Positions 8,464 through 15,416 of a DNA stretch of 40,416 bases are shown piece after piece. The stretch comes from JBHIBC01 sp046758905 (GTDB lineage Bacteria; Acidobacteriota; Polarisedimenticolia; Gp22-AA2), in NCBI GenBank assembly GCA_046758905.1, contig JBHIBC010000022.1, positions 1 through 40,416 of the forward strand, given 5' to 3'. The position numbers and the translations under genes were made by a program. A model generated the notes under the pieces. That model had not been told where the DNA came from and made no database searches. It saw only the letters and a list, made by a program, of their open reading frames with translations. Each line of letters starts with the position of its first letter. Within the stretch, counting starts at the first letter, position 1.

Positions 8464-9368
8464 GTCGCCCACTGGACCGCCCGCCACAGGATCGGGAGGA
8501 CGTCGCGCGCCCCCAGGCGGGGCCGCCGACGAAAGACGTCGTAGGCGCCAGACTCGATGCGGTCCAGAATCCTCTGTCCCCCGAGCCACGTGAGGCGCAG
8601 TTCCCACTTCAACCGGCCGGAGACGGCGCCACACAGCGGTCGGCCGGCGGCGAACAGAGCGCGCGTCCTGGCGATCTGTTCCCGCATCAGGGCCCGGAAA
8701 GGACCGTCCGCTCGGCCGGACCTCAGGTCTCCTTCGGTCACGCCGAAGGCGGCGCGGTCGCGTTCCGGCAGGTAGATCCGATCCTTGAGGAGATCCACCG
8801 CCACGTCCTGCCAGTGGTTCGTCAGCTGCAGGGCGGTACAGATGGCGTCGGACCACTCGAGCCGCCGCGGATCGCGATAACCGTGGAGGTGGAGGACGAG
8901 CCGGCCGATGGGATTCGCCGACAGGCGACAGTACGCGAGCAGCGACTCGAAATCCTCGTGCCGCTTCACCGTGCAGTCCATCCGGAAGGCCTCGAGGAGA
9001 TCCCGGAACGGCTGGGCGGGCAGATCGTGTCGCCGCCCGGCCTCGCGCAGGGCGACGAACACCGGATGCACCGCCTCTCCCTCGAAACACTTCTCCAGCA
9101 TCCGACCCCACTCGTCCAGCCTCTCCAGTCTTCGCCCCTCGTGGACCTCCTCGTCGGCGAAATCGTCGGCGATCCTCGCGAAGGCGTAGATGGCCTGCAC
9201 CGCGGGGCGGATGTCGCCCCCCAGGAGCACGGAACCCACCGGGAAATTCTCGTAGTGACCCCGCGCGAGCCGCGCGCAGAAGGCCTGCGCCTCCCCGAGC
9301 GAGGGGGCGGCCCGGGGGCGCGCCTGCCTGGCCACGGTCCCGCTACCGACCGTCGAGGACGAGGGCAT
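8460..9368 (-). CDS. hpnC: Hydroxysqualene synthase HpnC
   Basis: A 302-residue paralogue of HpnD in the squalene/phytoene synthase family. The Asp motifs are D68-D72 (RIADDFADEE) and LTNHWQDVAVDLLKDRIYLP. In the bacterial pathway HpnC converts presqualene diphosphate to hydroxysqualene. It is the first gene of hpnC-hpnD-hpnE. ATG 9368 has no Shine-Dalgarno, but an extended -10 sits so close that the mRNA should be almost leaderless. A much longer open frame upstream runs antisense to the aldehyde dehydrogenase gene and is not real. No squalene-hopene cyclase is in this window, so the end product (hopanoid, sterol-like or squalene itself) is open. Confidence 0.9.
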   Translation of the reverse strand: MPSSSTVGSGTVARQARPRAAPSLGEAQAFCARLARGHYENFPVGSVLLGGDIRPAVQAIYAFARIADDFADEEVHEGRRLERLDEWGRMLEKCFEGEAVHPVFVALREAGRRHDLPAQPFRDLLEAFRMDCTVKRHEDFESLLAYCRLSANPIGRLVLHLHGYRDPRRLEWSDAICTALQLTNHWQDVAVDLLKDRIYLPERDRAAFGVTEGDLRSGRADGPFRALMREQIARTRALFAAGRPLCGAVSGRLKWELRLTWLGGQRILDRIESGAYDVFRRRPRLGARDVLPILWRAVQWAT

Positions 9369-9378
9369 GTGCCGGCGG

Positions 9379-9387
9379 ATGATACCA
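9379..9387 (-). promoter_or_regulatory. Extended -10 element of the hpnCDE operon
   Basis: On the minus strand TGgTATCAT (9387-9379), five of six matches to TATAAT plus the TGn extension. Predicted transcription start near 9372, 4 nt before the hpnC ATG (9368). No Shine-Dalgarno is present. I see no good -35. Confidence 0.4.
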
Positions 9388-9432
9388 CCCCCGGGCGGCG
9401 CCCGATCACCATGGTCGCAGGGCATTTTCGTG

Positions 9433-9438
9433 TATAGT
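9433..9438 (+). promoter_or_regulatory. Possible -10 element of the aldehyde dehydrogenase gene
   Basis: TATAGT at 9433-9438 in a short AT-rich patch. Predicted start near 9445, leaving a 26-nt leader that carries GAGG (9459-9462) before ATG 9471. No clear -35. Confidence 0.3.
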
Positions 9439-9470
9439 TGCCGCCATCCACTCGGCGCGAGGTACATACC

Positions 9471-10901
9471 ATGTCGCAGGAAAAAAAGATCTACATCGAT
9501 GGGAAATGGCACCCGACCGGTCGGACGGCGACGGTCAGGAGCCCGTTCGACGGGCGCGAGGTGACCAGAGTTCACCTGGGGGGTGAGCCGGAGATGGAGC
9601 GCGCGACCGGGGCCGCGATCCGGGCGCTCGCGGACATGCGGGCCATGTCCCGGCGGCAGCGCGCGGACATGCTTCTGAGGATCTCCGAGGGCGTGGCGCG
9701 CCGCAAAGACGAGATCGCCGCCACCATGAGCGATGAGATGGGCAAGCCGATCCGATTCGCCCGGGCGGAGGTCGATCGGTGCGTGAGCACCTTCACCACC
9801 GCCTCCGAGGAGGCCAAGCGCTGGACCGGCGAGCTGGTGCCCGTCGACGTCGAGCCGCACACGGCGGGCTACTTCGCCCTCACGCTGATGGTTCCCCTGG
9901 GGCCGATCGCGGCCATCTCGCCGTTCAACTTCCCGCTCAACCTGGTGGCGCACAAGCTGGCGCCGTGCCTGGCGATCGGCAGCAGCATGGTGCTCAAGCC
10001 GGCGCGCCAGACTCCCCTGGAGGCCCTGACCCTGGCCGAGATCGTCGAAGAGGCCGGGGCCCCTCCGGGTGCCTTCAACGTCGTCAACTGCGAGCCGGCC
10101 GTGGCGGAGAGGCTCGCGAGCGACGATCGGTTCCCGTACTTGACCTTCACGGGCAGCGCCGCGGTGGGCTGGCGGCTCAAGCAGAAGGCGTGGCGGAAGC
10201 GGCGCGTCACGCTCGAGCTCGGGGGGAACGCCGCCTGCATCGTGCACTCCGACGCCGACCTGGACCACGCCGTCCAGAAGTGCCTGAGCGCCGGGTTCGG
10301 GCAGGCCGGACAGTCGTGCATCTCGGTGCAACGCGTCCTGGTTCACGAGCCGGTGTACGACTCCTTCCGGGAGAGACTCCTCGAGGGTGTCGCCGGCCTC
10401 AGGGCGGGCGACCCGCGCGACCCGCAGACGGTCGTCGGCCCGGTGATCGATGCGGCGAGCGCCGAGCGCATACTCTCCTGGATCGCGGAGGCCAAGGCGG
10501 CCGGGGCACGGGTCCTGACGGGCGGCACCAGGGAGGGCAACCTCGTCCGGCCGACGATCGTCGCCGACGTCGATCCGAAGATGAAGCTGTCCTGCCGGGA
10601 GATATTCGGGCCCGTCGTGACGCTGTCGCGTTACCGCGATTTCGAGGACGCCGTGCGGATCGCCGACGACACGGTCTACGGGCTCCAGGCGGGCGTCTTC
10701 ACGCACGACATCCGGCTCATCCGACACGCGGCCCTCAACCTGACCGTGGGCGGGCTGATGGTGAACGAGGTGCCGAGCATGCGAGTTGACAACATGCCGT
10801 ACGGCGGCAGCCGCGATTCCGGCATCGGGCGCGAGGGGCCGCTGCACGCAATGCACGAGATGTCCGAGCCGCGCCTCCTGATGTTCAACCTCGAGCGATG
10901 A
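9471..10901 (+). CDS. NAD(P)-dependent aldehyde dehydrogenase
   Basis: A 476-residue member of the ALDH superfamily. The general base Glu249 (LELGGN) and catalytic Cys283 (GQAGQSCIS) are both present, as are the cofactor loop SPFNFPLNLVAHKLAP and the C-terminal IFGPVVTLSRY and GGSRDSGIGREG. It oxidises an aldehyde to the acid; the overall look is of the glyceraldehyde-3-phosphate / lactaldehyde / succinate-semialdehyde branch, but the substrate cannot be fixed by eye. ATG 9471 has a modest GAGG about 8 nt upstream. It is transcribed divergently from hpnC across about 100 bp and stands alone. Confidence 0.88.
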   Translation: MSQEKKIYIDGKWHPTGRTATVRSPFDGREVTRVHLGGEPEMERATGAAIRALADMRAMSRRQRADMLLRISEGVARRKDEIAATMSDEMGKPIRFARAEVDRCVSTFTTASEEAKRWTGELVPVDVEPHTAGYFALTLMVPLGPIAAISPFNFPLNLVAHKLAPCLAIGSSMVLKPARQTPLEALTLAEIVEEAGAPPGAFNVVNCEPAVAERLASDDRFPYLTFTGSAAVGWRLKQKAWRKRRVTLELGGNAACIVHSDADLDHAVQKCLSAGFGQAGQSCISVQRVLVHEPVYDSFRERLLEGVAGLRAGDPRDPQTVVGPVIDAASAERILSWIAEAKAAGARVLTGGTREGNLVRPTIVADVDPKMKLSCREIFGPVVTLSRYRDFEDAVRIADDTVYGLQAGVFTHDIRLIRHAALNLTVGGLMVNEVPSMRVDNMPYGGSRDSGIGREGPLHAMHEMSEPRLLMFNLER

Positions 10902-10946
10902 GGCCCCCCGGGCCCAGCCGCAACCTTCCGCGGGCCCTCATCTCGC

Positions 10947-10976
10947 GGAACCTCGGCCGAGGTCGGCCGGTACAAT
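10947..10976 (+). promoter_or_regulatory. Possible ECF-type autoregulated promoter of the sigma factor operon
   Basis: GGAACCT (10947-10953) resembles the GGAAC -35 of many ECF sigma factor promoters. It stands 17 nt before TACAAT (10971-10976), itself a fair -10. Lying directly upstream of an ECF sigma gene, it suggests autoregulation. The predicted start near 10983 leaves an 18-nt leader to ATG 11001. Confidence 0.35.
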
Positions 10977-11000
10977 CAATTCGGGATGGGCGGAGGGAGG

Positions 11001-11585
11001 ATGGCCCTTGAGCCCACGGACGCGCAGGTGGTCCGTGAGGTCCTGGCCGGGCGGGTCGAGCGGTTCGATATCCTGGTCCGCCGATACCAGCGCCTGGTGG
11101 CGACCGCGGCCCTCCGCATGGGGGTCCCCGGACACGAGGTCGAGGACATCACCAGCGGGGTGTTCTACAAAGTGTTCAGGAGCCTGAACCGATACCGGCA
11201 GGCGAACGCGATGTCGACGTGGCTGTACCGGATCACCGTCAACGCCGCGCTCGATTGGCGCAGGACCAGCGGCCACCGATCCCGTATGGAGGAGATCAGC
11301 CCCGAGCTGAAGGACGGCCGGCCGTCGCCGCAGGAACGCGCGATCGAGGAGGACCGGGCACGGCTCCTGCGACGGGCCCTGGACCGGATTCCGGGGCACT
11401 ACCGCACCCCCTTGGTCCTGGTGCACGTCGAGGGGCTCGCCCTGGAGGAAGTGGCGCGCGTACTGGCCCTCCCGGAGGGCACGGTCAAGTCGAGGCTGTT
11501 CCGGGCGAGGGCGCTGCTCAGGCGGATCATCGAGCGCCATTACCCCGCGCTGGCGCCGGCCGGCGCGCCGGTGGAGGCCGAGTGA
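11001..11585 (+). CDS. ECF-type RNA polymerase sigma factor
   Basis: A 194-residue sigma-70 family, extracytoplasmic-function type protein. Region 2 is near residues 20-85 (RFDILVRRYQRLVATAALRM, then the -10-binding STWLYRITVNAALDWRR). Region 4 is near 125-180 (LDRIPGHYRTPLVLVHVEGL, then EGTVKSRLFRARALLRR). It directs RNA polymerase to a dedicated promoter set, normally under control of a co-encoded membrane anti-sigma. ATG 11001 is preferred to ATG 10986 because GGAGGGAGG lies just upstream; the alternative adds five residues. The stop overlaps the next start (GTGA), so the next gene is probably the co-translated regulator. Confidence 0.88.
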   Translation: MALEPTDAQVVREVLAGRVERFDILVRRYQRLVATAALRMGVPGHEVEDITSGVFYKVFRSLNRYRQANAMSTWLYRITVNAALDWRRTSGHRSRMEEISPELKDGRPSPQERAIEEDRARLLRRALDRIPGHYRTPLVLVHVEGLALEEVARVLALPEGTVKSRLFRARALLRRIIERHYPALAPAGAPVEAE

Positions 11586-12157
11586 GACCCCGCCGCCCCC
11601 ATCGCCCCACGGGCGGCGGCCCCGACCCCGGAGCCGCCTGGGTCGACACCGTGCTGGCGCCGCTGCGCCGGCAGGAGGCCGCGTGCGACGTCTCCCGGGC
11701 GGTGATGGCCCGGGTCGGGGCCTCCAGGTCACACCTGCCGCCGGCCGCGGGTCGTCCCCTGTCGCGTCCCCGTCTGGCGGTGGCCGTCTGGCTGCTCGGC
11801 ACCTCGGCGGGCTTCGCCGCCTTCGCGGCGGCCCTCGCGACCCTGGCCGTGGAAGGCGATCGCGGAACACGGCAGCTCGTGACGGTCCTCGCTTCCGTGG
11901 GGCGGTCGTTCCTCCTCCTCGGGGAGTCACTGGCCGCGCTCGCCGCCGGTTTCCTCACCGCCGCCCTGGCCCTCCTGCGCTGGATCTGGCGGGTGGTCGA
12001 GACCGCGGCGCCCTTGCTTCGGGGCGCTGGCACTCTCGGGGCGGCGTCCGGCGTACTCGCGATCCTGGTCAGCCTCTATCTCTTCACGCACGCCTGCAGG
12101 GCCGCGCCGCCGGTGTCCGGAGGCCTCGGCCCCAAGAACATGGGAGGGATCCGATGA
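11582..12157 (+). CDS. Membrane protein, candidate anti-sigma factor
   Basis: A 191-residue protein. The soluble N-terminal 60 residues (VDTVLAPLRRQEAACDVSRA) contain no HxxxCxxC zinc motif. Three hydrophobic helices follow: about 64-89 (LAVAVWLLGTSAGFAAFAAA), 103-135 (FLLLGESLAALAAGFLTAAL) and 149-168 (LAILVSLYLFTHA). GTG 11582 overlaps the sigma stop and its own stop overlaps the next start (ATGA), so the three genes form a coupled operon. By position it is the likely anti-sigma factor, with an N-terminal cytoplasmic sigma-binding segment; that is inference, since no anti-sigma family motif is recognisable. Confidence 0.68.
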   Translation: MRPRRPHRPTGGGPDPGAAWVDTVLAPLRRQEAACDVSRAVMARVGASRSHLPPAAGRPLSRPRLAVAVWLLGTSAGFAAFAAALATLAVEGDRGTRQLVTVLASVGRSFLLLGESLAALAAGFLTAALALLRWIWRVVETAAPLLRGAGTLGAASGVLAILVSLYLFTHACRAAPPVSGGLGPKNMGGIR

Positions 12158-13161
12158 AGACACGCGTCCTCGCCGCCGCGGCGATCGCAGTGGCCGCCCT
12201 GGGGCTCGCGGATGGTGCCCTGGCGGGAGGTGCCGCGCCGACCGTCTCGTTGTCGTCCGACGTCCACGTCCCGGAGGACGTCGTGCATCGCGGAGAGCTG
12301 GTGGCGATTCTGGGCGACGTCCGGATCGACGGGTCGGTCACCGGCGAGGTCGTGGTGATCCTCGGGTCGCTGCACATCAGCGGTACGGTGGAGAGCGATG
12401 TGGTCTCCATCCTCTCCCGGACCACGCTGACCGATACTGCGGTCGTCGAGGGCGAGCTGGTGAACATCGGCTGGGACCTGGACCGGGCGAGGGGGAGCCG
12501 GGTCGACGGCGAGATGGTCAACGTGGATTTCATGAGCCTCATCCCCTTCTCGGGCAAGGGGGGGGGGATCTCGGGGCTGCTGCGCGTCATCTTCCTCCTG
12601 AAACTGGCGGCGCTCGCCTTCCTGTTCTTCGTCGTGCTGCTGGTCGCGGCCCTGATGCCGCGGCGCGTCTCGCTCATCGCCGCCGCCCTCCCGCTCCGCT
12701 GGGGCTGGGCGATCCTGGCGGGGATCCTCGCCTGGTCGGCATTCACCGTAAGCTGTTGCCTCCTCGCCATCACCCTCATCGGCATCCCGCTCGCGATGGC
12801 GCTCGGGCTGGCCATGGTCGTCACCAAGTGGCTGGGGCTCGCCGCGATCCTCTTCCTCCTCGGGCAGACCCTGGGACGCAACGTGCTCAAGCGCGATCTC
12901 CCGCACCTATCGTGCGTGCTGGGCGGCTTCGTCGTCTACGCCCTGCTGTCGCTGGTGCCGGTGTTCGGGGGCATCTTCAAGCTCGCCCTGAGCGTGCTGG
13001 CCGTCGGCCTCGCCATCGTCAGCCGCTTCGGCACGGAGGGCCCGCTCGGATCCCCCGTGGCCGCTGGTGCTCCGTCGCCGGGAGCACCGCCTCACGCCGG
13101 GCAGCCGCCGGAGAGCCCGGCGGCCCCTCCGCCTGCCGTCTCCCCCGGCCCGCAGGCCTGA
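12154..13161 (+). CDS. Exported bactofilin-like beta-solenoid protein with membrane helices
   Basis: A 335-residue protein. Residues 1-24 are a signal peptide (MKTRVLAAAAIAVAALGLAD). Residues about 35-125 are short repeats of the bactofilin / polymer-forming type (GELVAILGDVRIDGSVTGEV, VVILGSLHISGTVES), predicted to fold as a beta-solenoid outside the inner membrane. Four or five hydrophobic helices follow (about 146-172, 182-210, 213-235, 250-285), then a Pro/Ala-rich tail. Unlike cytoplasmic bactofilins it is exported and membrane-embedded. GGGAGG precedes ATG 12154, which overlaps the previous stop. Probably an envelope effector or sensor of the ECF module. Confidence 0.75.
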   Translation: MKTRVLAAAAIAVAALGLADGALAGGAAPTVSLSSDVHVPEDVVHRGELVAILGDVRIDGSVTGEVVVILGSLHISGTVESDVVSILSRTTLTDTAVVEGELVNIGWDLDRARGSRVDGEMVNVDFMSLIPFSGKGGGISGLLRVIFLLKLAALAFLFFVVLLVAALMPRRVSLIAAALPLRWGWAILAGILAWSAFTVSCCLLAITLIGIPLAMALGLAMVVTKWLGLAAILFLLGQTLGRNVLKRDLPHLSCVLGGFVVYALLSLVPVFGGIFKLALSVLAVGLAIVSRFGTEGPLGSPVAAGAPSPGAPPHAGQPPESPAAPPPAVSPGPQA

Positions 13162-13198
13162 ACGTCCCGATCCCGCCGAGGGCGCGGACGCCGGCCCC

Positions 13199-13220
13199 TC
13201 GCCCCGAGGTTACGGGGCGA
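13199..13220. repeat. Perfect 8-bp inverted repeat upstream of the BoxB-like gene
   Basis: TCGCCCCG (13199-13206), loop AGGTTA, CGGGGCGA (13213-13220). No T tract follows, so it is a poor intrinsic terminator for the ECF operon ending at 13161. It covers the -35 region of the next promoter (extended -10 at 13228-13236), so an operator role is possible. Confidence 0.4.
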
Positions 13221-13227
13221 TCGGGTG

Positions 13228-13236
13228 TGGTAGGAT
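13228..13236 (+). promoter_or_regulatory. Extended -10 element of the BoxB-like gene
   Basis: TGgTAGGAT at 13228-13236. Predicted transcription start at 13243, directly before ATG 13244, so the mRNA should be leaderless. No Shine-Dalgarno or convincing -35 is visible. Confidence 0.42.
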
Positions 13237-13243
13237 ACGTGGC

Positions 13244-14347
13244 ATGGCGACGAAGCGCCTCTCCAATTTCGACGATTGGGCCGGCTACTTCCGCAAGTGG
13301 GTGGAGGACATCGACCTCGACCCGGCGGTGACGGCCGGCTACACCTTCGAGGCCAAGTACGGCGACCTCCATGATCCCGCCGTCGAGTTCGGCGATTTTC
13401 GGGGTGAGAGGAAGTGGGAGACCGTCCTGGAGGTGCCGGACCAGCGGATTCGCGACGCCCTGCTCCACCTCATCACCTACCAGGGTGACACCGAGTTCGC
13501 CTCCGTCGAGCAGCAGCGTCGGTTGGTCGCCACGGCCCCGAGCGAGCACGATCTGAAGTCCCTGATCCGGGTCATGCGGGAGGAGATGCGGCACGGCTGG
13601 CAGATGTGCCACATCATGATGACCCACTTCGGCTCTTCGGGGAAGGTCGAGGCGCAGAAGATGCTGGAGCGGCGTGCGTTCGACAACAATCGCCTGCTCG
13701 GCTCCTTCAACGAGCCGGTCGATAACTGGCTCGATTTCTTCACCTACACCCAGTTCATCGACCGGGACGGGAAGTTTCAGCTCGGGATGATGTCGCACTC
13801 CGCGTTCGCGCCGCTGGCGCGCAGCATGGGCCCGATGCTGAAGGAGGAGTCGTTCCACCTCGGCACCGGCCACAACGGGCTGAGGCGGATCCTGAAGGCG
13901 GCCCTCCTGCCCACCCCGCTCATCCAGAAGTACTTCAACAAATGGATCCCAACCGCCTTCGACCTGTTCGGCACCGACGAGTCGTCCTCCGCGCACTGGG
14001 CCTACGTCTGGGGGCTGAAGGGGCGCTTCGACGAGGACCAGAACGCTCAGGACCCCGACCGCGACCGCCTCAACGAGTACGCGCGACGGCTTTACCTGGA
14101 GGAGATCACCGGCCTGGTCGATTCGCTCAACCGCGAGCGCCCGCAGGAGAGCCCGGCTCTGTACGTCCCCGACGAGAGGTTCAATCGCCGGATCGGCCGG
14201 TTCGCCGGAAAGCGGTACGGCGTCGACGGGCACGCCCTCGACGAGCAGACCCACTCGCGCCACCTCGCCGAGGTTCTTCCGGACCGGGCCGACGCGAAGC
14301 AGGTCGAGGAGATCTGCAGGCAGCCCGGCTGGATCCAGCCGCGCTGA
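13244..14347 (+). CDS. BoxB/PaaA-family di-iron oxygenase
   Basis: A 367-residue soluble protein of the phenylacetyl-CoA / benzoyl-CoA epoxidase family of ferritin-like di-iron enzymes. Candidate iron ligands are well placed: Glu84 (GDTEFAS), Glu114 and His117 (EEMRHGWQ), Asp175 (FIDRDGK), and Glu202 and His205 (EESFHLG). Segments such as LLGSFNEPVDNWLDFF and DRDGKFQL resemble BoxB, which epoxidises benzoyl-CoA. It is shorter than the roughly 470-residue BoxB, and none of its usual partners (reductase BoxA, hydrolase BoxC, CoA ligase) is nearby, so the substrate is unknown. The ATG follows an extended -10 and appears leaderless. Confidence 0.78.
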   Translation: MATKRLSNFDDWAGYFRKWVEDIDLDPAVTAGYTFEAKYGDLHDPAVEFGDFRGERKWETVLEVPDQRIRDALLHLITYQGDTEFASVEQQRRLVATAPSEHDLKSLIRVMREEMRHGWQMCHIMMTHFGSSGKVEAQKMLERRAFDNNRLLGSFNEPVDNWLDFFTYTQFIDRDGKFQLGMMSHSAFAPLARSMGPMLKEESFHLGTGHNGLRRILKAALLPTPLIQKYFNKWIPTAFDLFGTDESSSAHWAYVWGLKGRFDEDQNAQDPDRDRLNEYARRLYLEEITGLVDSLNRERPQESPALYVPDERFNRRIGRFAGKRYGVDGHALDEQTHSRHLAEVLPDRADAKQVEEICRQPGWIQPR

Positions 14348-14360
14348 CCTCCTCCCGGCC

Positions 14361-15407
14361 CTAGCCCCGCCCGACGACCCCCTTCATGAACGGGATCGCG
14401 CGCGCCATCAGCCCGCGGTTGGTGGCCAGCAATCCGTAGTGCCCCCGGTCGAGCCACACGAGGCGGGGGCGATCCCAGGCGTTCCACAGGCGGCGCGCGG
14501 ATGCCGGCAGCATGATCCGATCGAAGCGGCCCGCGAGGAGGAGGATCCGGTCCTTGGGGACCTTCGGGCGGAAGGCGGCGGGCGAGATGATCCTCCAGCA
14601 CCGGGTCACCTTCTCCCGGTCGAGCATGCCGCAGGCCCGCAGGTCCTCGCGGATGTTCCTTCCGAGCGGCGTGTCCAGGATCGGCGAGACCGGCGAATCG
14701 CCCACCCCGCCCAGCACCGTGAACTCCCAGTCGCCGCGCACCGCAGCCATGAGGCCGGCGAGGTAGGCCCCCAGCGAGTAACCGAACAGCCCGATCCGCC
14801 CGCGCCCCGTCGCCCGCAGCCAGTTCGCCGCGCCGATCATGTCGATGACGCCCTGGCGGAACGCCTCGACGGTGAGCACGACGTCGGCCGAGACCACCAG
14901 CTCGCCGCTGTAGGCGCCGCGCGGGGTCCTCTCGAAGTGCAGGGGGTGCATGACGAAGGCCACCGAGAAGCCCGCGCGGAGGAAGGGCCGTACGTACAGG
15001 TGCTCGATGGTCCGCAGCGTGCGGTGCGCCCAGCCGTGGCTTACCAGCACCACCGGGGCGGCGGGGGCGTGGACGTTGCGATAGAAGCGCCCCACGGCGA
15101 GGTTCGTCTCGGGGAACCGCATGGGGTGCAGGCTGGGGAAGGCGAACCGGGTGATCTCGGCTCCCCGGATCCGGCCGACCACCCTCCCGGACACCCGCGG
15201 CACGATCCCGTCGGCGTGGTAGAAGCGTCCCGGATCCTCGAAGTGCCCCGGGGCGTCGAGGGACTGCCACGCATCCCCTTCGGTCGCCAGGACGCGGCCA
15301 CGCTCGTAGGTGATCTTGTACCAGATCCGGAAGCGATCGATCTGGATATTGAGGGCGCGCAGCAGCGGTCGCCTGCGCCGCCGTCGGGCCCGCGACGTCG
15401 TCCCCAT
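14361..15407 (-). CDS. Alpha/beta hydrolase, ABHD18-like
   Basis: A 348-residue protein with an Arg-rich N-terminus (RARRRRRR) and no evident signal peptide. The oxyanion-hole motif is SHGW (123-126), the nucleophile Ser211 in GYSLG, the acid probably Asp296 (LLAGRFDRIM) and the base His323 (DRGHYGLL), a full catalytic triad. The architecture resembles the ABHD18 (DUF2048) type of hydrolase, of unknown bacterial substrate. It starts 9 nt after the cstA stop, so it is probably the third gene of a radical SAM - cstA - hydrolase operon. Confidence 0.78.
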   Translation of the reverse strand: MGTTSRARRRRRRPLLRALNIQIDRFRIWYKITYERGRVLATEGDAWQSLDAPGHFEDPGRFYHADGIVPRVSGRVVGRIRGAEITRFAFPSLHPMRFPETNLAVGRFYRNVHAPAAPVVLVSHGWAHRTLRTIEHLYVRPFLRAGFSVAFVMHPLHFERTPRGAYSGELVVSADVVLTVEAFRQGVIDMIGAANWLRATGRGRIGLFGYSLGAYLAGLMAAVRGDWEFTVLGGVGDSPVSPILDTPLGRNIREDLRACGMLDREKVTRCWRIISPAAFRPKVPKDRILLLAGRFDRIMLPASARRLWNAWDRPRLVWLDRGHYGLLATNRGLMARAIPFMKGVVGRG

Positions 15408-15416
15408 ACGGCCCTC

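Noticed and set aside
8464..9111. Possible 216-residue N-terminal extension of hpnD
   Set aside because: It overlaps hpnC in another frame with Arg/Pro/Gly-rich noise; the GTGA overlap at 8463 is the likely start.
9369..10856. Possible 496-residue N-terminal extension of hpnC
   Set aside because: The extension is antisense to the aldehyde dehydrogenase gene and has no protein-like pattern; HpnC homology begins just after ATG 9368.
13162..13243. Hairpin 13199-13220 as an intrinsic terminator of the ECF operon
   Set aside because: The stem is perfect but is followed by TCGGGTG rather than a T tract; listed as an inverted repeat instead.
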